Source: Planctomycetota bacterium
GTDB lineage: Bacteria; Planctomycetota; SBBH01; JACQRN01
DNA: 13,803 nt
Assembly (NCBI GenBank): GCA_016206515.1
Contig: JACQRN010000024.1
Span: 1 to 13,803 of the forward strand
Reading direction: 5' to 3'
Positions 1 to 6,462 of the stretch are shown piece after piece (the first letter of the stretch is position 1; the number at the start of each line of letters is the position of its first letter). The notes under the pieces are model-generated. The model searched no databases, had not been told where the DNA came from, and saw nothing but the letters and a program-made list of their open reading frames with translations. A program made the translations under genes and the position numbers.

Positions 1-1338
1 AACAACCACCCGGACCTGCGCGTGCGGATGGGACAGCTGTGCACGGCGGTGCGGCTGGTGTACGCCTCCACCTTTACGCAGAAGGCGCGGCGCTACCTCG
101 AGGCGGCCCCCTACCGCGTCGAGGAGGAGAAGATGGCGGTGATGGTGCAGCGCCTCGTCGGGCGCCAGCACGGCCGGTACTTCTACCCCGACATCTCCGG
201 CGTCGCCCAGTCGTATAATTTCTACCCGTTCGGACCGGTGCGCCCCGAGGACGGCTGCGCGCAGGTCGCGCTCGGCCTGGGCAAGGCGGTCGTCTCCGGG
301 GGGGATGCGTTGCGGTTCTGCCCGAAGGCCCCGCGCGTCGTCCCGCAGCTCGCCTCCCCGGAGGTCGCCCTGCGGACGACTCAGCGCGCCTTTTACGCCC
401 TCGACCTCGGCGAGCCGAGGCTGCGGGTGTACGAGGAGGCGAACCTGGTGGAACTCGGCCTGGAGGTGGCCGAGGAACACGGCGTCCTGGACCTGTTGGG
501 AGGCGTCTACAGCGAGGAGGACGGCGTCATCCGGGACGGCCTGCAGCGTCCCGGACAGCGTCTCGTCACGTTCGGCCAGGTGCTGCGCTGGGACGAGTAC
601 CCCCTCTCGCGCGTCCTGGACGAGATTCTCCGGATCGGGCAGGAGGGGATGGGGTGCCCGGTGGAGATCGAGTTCGCCGCGTCGCGCCCCTCCCAGCCGG
701 GCGCGCCGATGGAGTTCTCGTTCCTGCAGCTTCGCCCCCTGGCCGCCGCGGAGAGGGAGGTGTCCGTGTCGGTGGACGCGCCCGGCGCGGACGCGCTGTG
801 CGGCAGCCGGTTGGCGCTCGGGCACGGGCGACTGCAGGGCCTGTGCGACGTGGTCTATGTCTCGCCCGCCCGTCTGGACCGCTCGCGCACCGCCGAGGTC
901 GCCCAGGAGGTCGGCGCGTTGAACGACCGCATGGCACGGAGCCGGATCCCGTACGTCCTGATCGGTCCCGGCCGCTGGGGGTCCACGGACCCGTCGCTCG
1001 GGATCCCGGTCGGATGGGAGCAGATCTGCGGGGCGAAGCTCATCGTGGAGACGCCCCTGCAGGGGATCGAGGTCGAGCCCTCCCAGGGATCGCACTTCTT
1101 CCACAACCTGACGGCGATGCGGATCGGGTACCTGACGACCGGCGCCACGCGCGCCGAGGGCGCGGTCGATTGGGCTTGGCTCGACCGCCAGAACGCAGTG
1201 CAGGAGAACGGCTCCGTCCGTCACGTGCGCCTCGACGGGTCCCTGGACATCCGGATCGACGGCCGCACCCGCCGCGCGGTCGTCCTGAAGCCGGGTGTCG
1301 GCGGCGCGGAGGACAACCTGGTGGAAGCGGAGCCCTGA
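1..1338 (+). CDS. PEP synthase-like protein, PEP/pyruvate-binding (PPDK_N) domain, 5' end missing
   Basis: The frame is open from the first base, so the start lies before the window; 445 residues are visible, ending in TGA. The N-terminal half carries the ATP-grasp type PEP/pyruvate-binding domain of PEP synthase and pyruvate phosphate dikinase: RYFYPDISGVAQSYNFYP at about residues 59-76, then GLGKAVVSGGDALRFCP at about 92-108. EIEFAASRPSQ and FSFLQLRPL further on correspond to the end of the ATP-binding fold. The last third (PYVLIGPGRWGSTDPSLGIP, GSHFFHN) belongs to the same long PPDK_N-only proteins known from several phyla. No phosphohistidine swivel domain and no PEP-binding TIM barrel follow before the stop. 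A full PEP synthase reaction is therefore unlikely from this chain alone, and the true substrate is unknown. The family assignment is firm; the function is not. Confidence 0.85.
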   Translation, partial: NNHPDLRVRMGQLCTAVRLVYASTFTQKARRYLEAAPYRVEEEKMAVMVQRLVGRQHGRYFYPDISGVAQSYNFYPFGPVRPEDGCAQVALGLGKAVVSGGDALRFCPKAPRVVPQLASPEVALRTTQRAFYALDLGEPRLRVYEEANLVELGLEVAEEHGVLDLLGGVYSEEDGVIRDGLQRPGQRLVTFGQVLRWDEYPLSRVLDEILRIGQEGMGCPVEIEFAASRPSQPGAPMEFSFLQLRPLAAAEREVSVSVDAPGADALCGSRLALGHGRLQGLCDVVYVSPARLDRSRTAEVAQEVGALNDRMARSRIPYVLIGPGRWGSTDPSLGIPVGWEQICGAKLIVETPLQGIEVEPSQGSHFFHNLTAMRIGYLTTGATRAEGAVDWAWLDRQNAVQENGSVRHVRLDGSLDIRIDGRTRRAVVLKPGVGGAEDNLVEAEP

Positions 1339-1344
1339 AGCGCG

Positions 1345-1368
1345 GCGGGCCGCCCGAGGGCGGCCCGC
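1345..1368. terminator. GC-rich hairpin between convergent genes
   Basis: A perfect 10-base inverted repeat (GCGGGCCGCC, loop CGAG, GGCGGCCCGC) begins 7 bases after the stop of the PEP synthase-like gene and ends 30 bases before the stop of the convergent gdhA. Neither side has a T run, so it is not a textbook intrinsic terminator. Its position suggests it blocks read-through or protects 3' ends for both genes. Confidence 0.6.
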
Positions 1369-1397
1369 GCGATCCTGATCCGATCCCTGCTGAGGGT

Positions 1398-2759
1398 TTA
1401 CCAGATCCCCTGGTCGAGCATCGCGTCGGCGACCTTCACGAAGCCGGCGATGTTGGCGCCCGCGACATAGTTGCCCGCCATGCCGTAGGCGGCGGAGGCC
1501 TCGACGCACGATTTGTGGATCGACTTCATGATCCTGCCCAGATGCCCGTCCACCTCCTCGCGGGACCACGACATCCGCAGGGAGTTCTGCGACATCTCGA
1601 GCCCCGAGGTCGCCACGCCCCCCGCGTTCGCCGCCTTGCCGGGGCCGTAGAGGATCTTCTTCTGCAGGAAGAGGTCGACCCCCTCCGGGGTGGTCGGCAT
1701 GTTGGCCCCTTCGGCCACCAGCCCCACCCCGTTCCGGAGCAGGTTCTGGGCGTCCTTCCCGTTGATCTCGTTCTGCGTTGCAGACGGGAAGGCGCAATCC
1801 GCCTTGATGTCCCAGACGGGGTTCGACGTGGCGCCGCGCTCGATCGGCGTGTACTCGGAGCCGCGGAACTGCTTGGCGTACTCCTCGATCCGCCCGCGGC
1901 GGACGTTCTTGAGGTCCATGACCCACGCGAGTTTCTTCGTGTCGATCCCGGCCGGGTCGTGGATGCACCCGTTCGAGTCCGACAGCGTGACCGCCTTGGC
2001 CCCCAGATGGATCAGCTTCTCGACGGTGTACTGGGAGACGTTCCCGGAGCCCGACACGAGGCAGGTCTTCCCCTGGAGCGTCTGCCCCTTCGTCCCGAGC
2101 ATCTCGCCAGCGAAATAAACGGCGCCGTACCCGGTCGCCTCGGGGCGGATGAGGGACCCGCCCCAGTTGCGCCCCTTGCCGGTCAGGACCCCCTCGAAGC
2201 GGTTGGTGAGCTTCTTGTACTGGCCGAACAGGTATCCGATCTCTCGCCCCCCCACCCCGATGTCGCCGGCGGGGACGTCGGTGAACTGGTTGATGTGACG
2301 GTACAGCTCGGACATGAACGACTGGCAGAACCGCATCACCTCGTCGTCCGACTTCCCCTTCGGATCGAAGTCGGAGCCTCCCTTGGCGCCGCCCATCGGG
2401 AGGGTCGTCAGGGAGTTCTTGAACACCTGTTCGAAGGCGAGGAACTTCAGGATCCCGAGGTTCACGCTCGGGTGGAGGCGCAGCCCCCCCTTGTACGGGC
2501 CGATCGCGCTGTTCATCTGGATGCGGAACCCGCGATTGACGCAGATCTCCCCCCGGTCGTTGGTCCACGGGACGCGGAACAGGATGACGCGCTCGGGTTC
2601 GACGAGGCGTTCGAGGATGCGCGCCTTGCGGTACGCGGGGTTCTTCTCGATGACCGGCCAGACCGACTCGACGACCTCCTGAACCGCCTGGTGGAACTCT
2701 GGTTCCGCCGGGTTCTTCGCCTTCACCATCGCGACCAGATCCTGGGCTCCGCTCGACAT
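1398..2759 (-). CDS. gdhA: NADP-type glutamate dehydrogenase
   Basis: A complete 453-residue protein, the usual length for hexameric bacterial glutamate dehydrogenase, which interconverts 2-oxoglutarate plus ammonia and glutamate in the cytosol. The substrate-side motif GGLRLHPSVN at about 91-100 is followed by the active-site signature LPMGGAKGGSDFDP, with the catalytic lysine at about 126, then DVPAGDIGVGGREIGYL with the catalytic aspartate near 166. A nucleotide-binding Rossmann turn VSGSGNVS lies at about 235-242. SDSNG at the end of the second strand, instead of an acidic residue, fits NADP use. The ATG at 2759 is preferred over an upstream in-frame start because AAAGG sits 8 bases before it and the conserved part begins soon after. 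It stands alone: about 150 bases separate it from the upstream inositol-phosphate synthase gene, and it converges on the PEP synthase-like gene. Confidence 0.97.
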   Translation of the reverse strand: MSSGAQDLVAMVKAKNPAEPEFHQAVQEVVESVWPVIEKNPAYRKARILERLVEPERVILFRVPWTNDRGEICVNRGFRIQMNSAIGPYKGGLRLHPSVNLGILKFLAFEQVFKNSLTTLPMGGAKGGSDFDPKGKSDDEVMRFCQSFMSELYRHINQFTDVPAGDIGVGGREIGYLFGQYKKLTNRFEGVLTGKGRNWGGSLIRPEATGYGAVYFAGEMLGTKGQTLQGKTCLVSGSGNVSQYTVEKLIHLGAKAVTLSDSNGCIHDPAGIDTKKLAWVMDLKNVRRGRIEEYAKQFRGSEYTPIERGATSNPVWDIKADCAFPSATQNEINGKDAQNLLRNGVGLVAEGANMPTTPEGVDLFLQKKILYGPGKAANAGGVATSGLEMSQNSLRMSWSREEVDGHLGRIMKSIHKSCVEASAAYGMAGNYVAGANIAGFVKVADAMLDQGIW

Positions 2760-2774
2760 TCCCACATCCTTTCT

Positions 2775-2794
2775 GGGGACACCCCCGAAACGGG
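2775..2794 (-). promoter_or_regulatory. Two mutually exclusive small hairpins before the gdhA ribosome site
   Basis: On the minus strand, CCCG-TTT-CGGG (2794-2784) and GGGG-TGT-CCCC (2785-2775) share bases, so only one can form at a time. Both lie just upstream of the AAAGGA ribosome site of gdhA. Such short GC hairpins are common by chance in DNA of this composition, so any regulatory role is a guess. Confidence 0.15.
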
Positions 2795-2851
2795 ACGACA
2801 CGCTACTCCACGGGAAGTGCCGCGGCAAGGTTTGGGGGCACACGACACGGG

Positions 2852-2867
2852 CGCGATCACCGTGCCG
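2852..2867 (-). promoter_or_regulatory. Weak sigma-54-like -24/-12 candidate upstream of gdhA
   Basis: The minus strand reads CGGCACGGTGATCGCG, with GG and GC separated by 10 bases as in sigma-54 promoters. It differs from TGGCACG-N4-TTGCA at the first T, at one T of the -12 element and at the last base. Transcription would start near 2841, giving a leader of about 80 bases. A sigma-54 link to nitrogen genes is common, but in very GC-rich DNA this match could be chance. Confidence 0.25.
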
Positions 2868-2877
2868 AGTGTGGAAT

Positions 2878-2906
2878 CCGGACCCGGCCTGTCCGGGATC
2901 GTCCGG
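2878..2906 (-). terminator. Hairpin after the inositol-phosphate synthase gene
   Basis: Just past the TAG stop at 2910, the transcript contains CCGGAC (2906-2901) and its partner GTCCGG (2883-2878). A nested CCCGG-ACAGG-CCGGG lies at 2897-2883. The structure would be stable, but no U run follows, so it is at best an atypical terminator or 3'-end stabiliser for the four-gene operon. It also separates that operon from gdhA. Confidence 0.35.
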
Positions 2907-2909
2907 TGC

Positions 2910-4166
2910 CTATGGTGTCGCGGCGCGCTGGCGCCGTGGCTGTGCGAGCGGGGCCGCCTGCGGCGTCGACGCGGCGTAGTTGAGGAGCATCCCCATCTGC
3001 CGGGAGAAGTCGTGCTCCGTCCCCCCCAGCGGCGATTTGAAAAAACAGGCCAGGTGGGGCATGAGCCCCTTCTCCCCGCGGTGGTGCGCGAGCTGGGCGA
3101 GGCGCACGAGGTCGAGGACAAGCGGCGCGGCGAGCGCCGAGTCGCACCCCTGCCACGTGAACTGGAGCGACATGCGCGTGCCGAGGAACCCCTCGAAGTG
3201 GATGAAGTCCCACGCGGTCTTCCAGTCCCCCAGCGACGGGACGTAGTCGATCCGCACCCGGCTGTGCATCCCGGGATCGCGCAGGATCGAGCGCAGCACC
3301 TCGTCCTTGTTGCGCAGCTTCGCCCGCGCGTGCTCCGGATGGACGAGCACCTCCCCGTCGCCGTTCCCCAGGATGTTGTGTCCCTCCCAGGAGAGGACAC
3401 GCAGGCGCCGGTGGAGGAACATCGGCGCGAGCACGGTCTTCAGGAGCGTCTCCCCGGTCTTCCCGTCCTGCCCCATGTGCGGCACGCCGCGCCCGAGGGC
3501 GACCGCCTGGAGCGCGGGAAGGGACGACCCGGTCGACGGGGTGAAATTGACATACGGACATCCGGCGCGCATCGCCGCCCAGGCGTACAGGACGCTCGCG
3601 GGGATGCGGGGGCCTTCGGGCTTGGACGCTGCTGCCTCCAAGCGGTCCGGGTCGGCCCCCCACGACGCAGATTCCTCCTCGTCCGGCATCGCCTCGGTGG
3701 AGGCGACGTTCACGACCACGAGGTCGTCCAGGCGGCGCCGATCGCGGAAGCGCGCGAGGTCGGACTCGATGCGCTCCCGCGCGGCGCAGGCGCTGTCGAA
3801 CCGGACGGAGCGCTCCGCGCGGGTCTCGACCGCCTCCCCGCACCCGAAGGAGACGCCGTCGGTCACGTCGGCGTCCATCCCCGCCAGCGCGTCGGACACC
3901 GCTGCCGCCATGTCGCGGGGAATTGCCCCTCCCCTATTCGCGATCGACTGTGCGGCATGGTCCCAGCGGCCGCGCGCGACCTCCGCGCCGCCGAAGACGA
4001 GATCCCCGGGCTCCGCTAGGTTGAGTGCGTCGAACGGTTCCCCGGAGGTGACGAGCCCCGTCCCCGGCGCCAGGCCGCGCGCGAGCGCGACCGCCCCCGC
4101 CGCGGCGGTCGTGGCGACCTGGCCGTACGCCCCGACGAACCAGACCCCGATGCGGCGTCCGCTCAC
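2910..4166 (-). CDS. ino1: Inositol-3-phosphate synthase (myo-inositol-1-phosphate synthase)
   Basis: This 418-residue protein converts glucose 6-phosphate to inositol 3-phosphate, using NAD, in the cytosol. An N-terminal Rossmann segment RRIGVWFVGAYGQVATT starts at residue 4. Family motifs follow: NFTPSTGSS at 207-215, GQDGKTGETLLKT at 232-244 with the conserved lysines, WEGHNILGNGDGEVL at 260-274, and SLGDWKTAWDFIHFEGFLG at 311-329. The GTG at 4166 is chosen because AGGGGAG lies 8 bases upstream and the Rossmann strand begins three codons later; the open frame continues to 4259, but that stretch reads as the shadow of the preceding gene. The GTGA overlap with that gene's stop indicates translational coupling. 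The proline- and arginine-rich tail (401-418) is poorly conserved. It is the last gene of the operon; no inositol monophosphatase or lipid-transfer gene is nearby. The enzyme call is firm. Confidence 0.95.
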   Translation of the reverse strand: MSGRRIGVWFVGAYGQVATTAAAGAVALARGLAPGTGLVTSGEPFDALNLAEPGDLVFGGAEVARGRWDHAAQSIANRGGAIPRDMAAAVSDALAGMDADVTDGVSFGCGEAVETRAERSVRFDSACAARERIESDLARFRDRRRLDDLVVVNVASTEAMPDEEESASWGADPDRLEAAASKPEGPRIPASVLYAWAAMRAGCPYVNFTPSTGSSLPALQAVALGRGVPHMGQDGKTGETLLKTVLAPMFLHRRLRVLSWEGHNILGNGDGEVLVHPEHARAKLRNKDEVLRSILRDPGMHSRVRIDYVPSLGDWKTAWDFIHFEGFLGTRMSLQFTWQGCDSALAAPLVLDLVRLAQLAHHRGEKGLMPHLACFFKSPLGGTEHDFSRQMGMLLNYAASTPQAAPLAQPRRQRAATP

Positions 4167-5452
4167 CTCCGCGCTCCCCTGCGCTCCAGCCCCGTTACGC
4201 TGTTCTGCAACGCCAGCAGGGCCAGAGACGTGGCGTAGGTGGTGTCCCCCTCCATCCAACGCGGGGAGTGGTCGTTCTTCCAGTACCCGTCGGGCTGCTG
4301 CAGGGCGAGGAGCGCGTCACCCATCTCCGCCGCCCAGTCGTGCGAGACGCCGTCCGGCGTGACGACCGCGCCGTGGCCGTACGCCAGGTGCGCCTTCGAG
4401 AAGGCGTGCAGGTAGTAGTAGAGCCCTTGCTGGCCGAGATCCCGGTTGTGCCGGTCGCTCAAGCCGGGGTTCTCGTCCGTCGTGTAGTGGTCCCGGATCC
4501 ATCCGAGCGCCCCGAGGACCCGCGCGTCGTCCTTGTCGACCCCGGCGTAGAGGAAGGAGAGAAGCCCCTCGTACGTCATGCTCCCATAGGAGGGGAGCAC
4601 CCGGCGCCCCTGCTCGTCGGTCGTCTCGGCGGCCTTGCTCTCCCCCACCCGGTACATGAACCCGCCGTCGTCTCCGTACCCCCGGACCTCGGGCGAAAGC
4701 GGGTTCGACTCGGACCGGTTCTGGAGGCGGGTGAGGAACGACTCCGCCGCGCGCATCCTCTCACGGTCCGGGCTGAAGTACCCGGCCTCCTCGGCGGCGT
4801 GCAGGGCGTCCAGCGCGAACGCCGTGTTCCCCAGGTCCACGGGATGCTCCCGCGTCTCCCCGGCGGCGGGCTCGTACCCGAACCCTCCGTAGTTGCGCAG
4901 GTCCGTCGGGTCCATCACCTGCCCCGACGCGACCGCCGTGGCGGCCTGACGGATGGCGTCCCCCAGGTCCGCGCGGTCGAGCGCCACGAGCGCCATGATC
5001 GCGCAGGAGGTCATGTAGTTCGCGTTCCCCATCTCGACGTTGTAGATCGCCCCGTTCGGCCGGCGGTGCCGCAGGAGGTAGTCGACCCCGCCCTGGACCG
5101 CCTCCGGGTACCGGTCCACGGCGTCCCCCTTCGCGATGGCGGTCAGCGCCAGCGCCGTGAACCCCACCATCGGCGCGTCCACCCCCCAGGCGCCCCGGTC
5201 GTCCCCCGCCTCGTGGTGCTGCCGGGCGACGAGCCATGCGAGAGCGCGGTCGCGCGCCTCGCGGTAGCGCGTCGTGTCCGGTGCGGCCTCGGTCGTGGGA
5301 GATTCCACGAACGCCGCCGCTGGGGATTCCCCGCCTCCCCCGCATCCGGCAGCGCCAAAAAGGAGTGCGGCGGATGCGATCGATGCGGCAGTCGGCGAAG
5401 CGCGAAGCGTCCAGCGTCCAGCGTGGTTCTGCAATAGATGTCCCTTACTCAT
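4163..5452 (-). CDS. Lipoprotein with prenyltransferase/squalene-oxidase alpha-toroid repeats
   Basis: A 429-residue exported protein. The N-terminus is a lipoprotein-type signal: Arg14 and Arg17, then a hydrophobic run ending LFGAAGC, with the candidate lipidated cysteine at 37 and a GGGG stretch after it. Alanine at -3 is a weak lipobox. The mature part is a series of helical hairpins of the terpene-cyclase/prenyltransferase alpha-alpha toroid type: VGFTALALTAIAKG (96-109), YMTSCAIMALVALDRA (146-161), DLGNTAFALDALHAAEEA (206-223) and YEGLLSFLYAG (294-304). A QW-like motif QQPDGYW sits at 385-391. I see no DxDD cyclase motif, so the fold is probably used for binding rather than terpene cyclisation. 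The ATG at 5452 has GGAGG 8 bases before it. It overlaps the upstream gene by 8 bases and the downstream ino1 by 4. The specific function is unknown. Confidence 0.85.
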   Translation of the reverse strand: MSKGHLLQNHAGRWTLRASPTAASIASAALLFGAAGCGGGGESPAAAFVESPTTEAAPDTTRYREARDRALAWLVARQHHEAGDDRGAWGVDAPMVGFTALALTAIAKGDAVDRYPEAVQGGVDYLLRHRRPNGAIYNVEMGNANYMTSCAIMALVALDRADLGDAIRQAATAVASGQVMDPTDLRNYGGFGYEPAAGETREHPVDLGNTAFALDALHAAEEAGYFSPDRERMRAAESFLTRLQNRSESNPLSPEVRGYGDDGGFMYRVGESKAAETTDEQGRRVLPSYGSMTYEGLLSFLYAGVDKDDARVLGALGWIRDHYTTDENPGLSDRHNRDLGQQGLYYYLHAFSKAHLAYGHGAVVTPDGVSHDWAAEMGDALLALQQPDGYWKNDHSPRWMEGDTTYATSLALLALQNSVTGLERRGARR

Positions 5453-6462
5453 GGTCGTTTCCTCCCGTGTGTTCGGACACATTCAACCGCTCGAAATAGC
5501 GCGTTACGACCTGCCGCACATTCGGCGGCAGGTCCTCCTGGTTTCCGGCGAGATCGGCATGGGATCCCGCGCTGGCGGCCGGGCGGCGTCCGGACGCGGG
5601 AATGCGCTCGGCGACCGGTCTCCTGGCTCCCCCCTGGCCCCGCACGGAGTCCTCTTCTTTCCTGCCTCCCCCGGAGCCGGGGGGCGCTTCCCGCCGCGTC
5701 ACCCGATCCACGCGAGCGTTCCTCCACGAGGCGCTCATCGTGGAGACGCGCCTCCACGAGCGCCAGCCGGGCGCGCAGGGGATCGCGTTCCGGGGAGGCC
5801 TCGGCGCTCGCGGCCAGCTCGCCGCGGAGTCGTGCGGCCTCGGTCTCCAGATCCTTCACGGATGCCGCGCGGGTCCCGGCGCGCGCCGGGCGGGTCGGCG
5901 CGCCGATCGAGCCCCCTCGTGCGGCCTCGGCGCCGACGGGGGCGTCCCCGTCTCCCGCTCTCCAGGGGGACGACGCGCCGGCCATGCTGCGCGGCAACGG
6001 CGCGAGCGCGACGGCGAGCGCCAGGAGGAGCGCAGCGGGGACGGTACGCCATGCCGCGCCGAGGCGCAGGCGCAGGCGCGGCTCGGCATGGGTGGAGGCC
6101 ACCTCCAGGATCAGGGGCGCCCAGAGGGAGCGTCGACCCGAGGCGGACAGGTCGTAGGCGGATAGCCAGGATCCGCCGGCGCCCGTGCGCTCGTCGATCC
6201 ATCCGGCGACGCGCGCGGGATCCCGGACCGTGAGCCACCCCGCCGCGGCGAACGACGCCGCGGCGGCGGCGGTCACTCCCGCGCCAGCGGCCAGGAGGAT
6301 GGCGGGGTCCGCCGCCCCGAGCCGTTCGAGGGCCGCCGCTGCCGGCAGGAGCCAGGCGGCGACGGGGATGGTCTGGAGGACGCCGCGCGCGCCCAGGATG
6401 AGAACCAGGCGCCGGGCCGCCCTGTGCTGGACCGCGAGCACGCCGTCGGCGGTCGCGATCAC
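5445..6462 (-). CDS. Membrane/coiled-coil protein of unknown function, apparently frameshifted
   Basis: The start is a GTG at 6462 overlapping the stop of the upstream gene (GTGA), with GGGGAG 8 bases before it. The N-terminal frame gives hydrophobic segments at about 19-44, 54-78 and 138-158. A region resembling the N-terminus of DUF4175-like membrane proteins (ARVAGWIDERTGAGGSWLSAYDL) lies between the second and third segments, and a coiled coil (KDLETEAARLRGELAASAEA) spans about 199-247. That frame then degrades into Arg/Gly/Pro-rich text with poor codon use and would end at 5449. From about 5700 to 5660 the coding signal moves to the frame ending at 5445 (TAA). That frame supplies a credible C-terminus, LPPNVRQVVTRYFERL. 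A one-base insertion, most simply in the six-base C run at 5684-5679, rejoins them into 338 residues. The end overlaps the next start in ATGAGTAA. It could be a sequencing indel, a real mutation or programmed frameshifting. Confidence 0.7.
5461..5465 (-). promoter_or_regulatory. Ribosome binding site of the lipoprotein gene
   Basis: GGAGG lies 8 bases before the ATG at 5452, inside the end of the preceding gene. It fixes this start over an in-frame start at 5482, which has the signal peptide displaced inward. Confidence 0.8.

Noticed and set aside
654..4019. A plus-strand open frame of over 1,100 codons lying antisense to gdhA and most of ino1.
   Set aside because: It is an artefact of very high GC: the translation is Arg/Gly/Pro/Ala-rich without domains, and it runs across two clearly conserved genes on the other strand.
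4167..4259. An upstream extension of ino1 to 4259.
   Set aside because: The extra residues are the shadow of the lipoprotein gene; the GTG at 4166 has a ribosome site and a GTGA overlap.
5274..6233. Plus-strand open frames opposite the membrane/coiled-coil gene.
   Set aside because: They are low-complexity Arg/Pro/Ala translations, while the minus-strand frames have membrane segments, overlaps with neighbours and better codon use.
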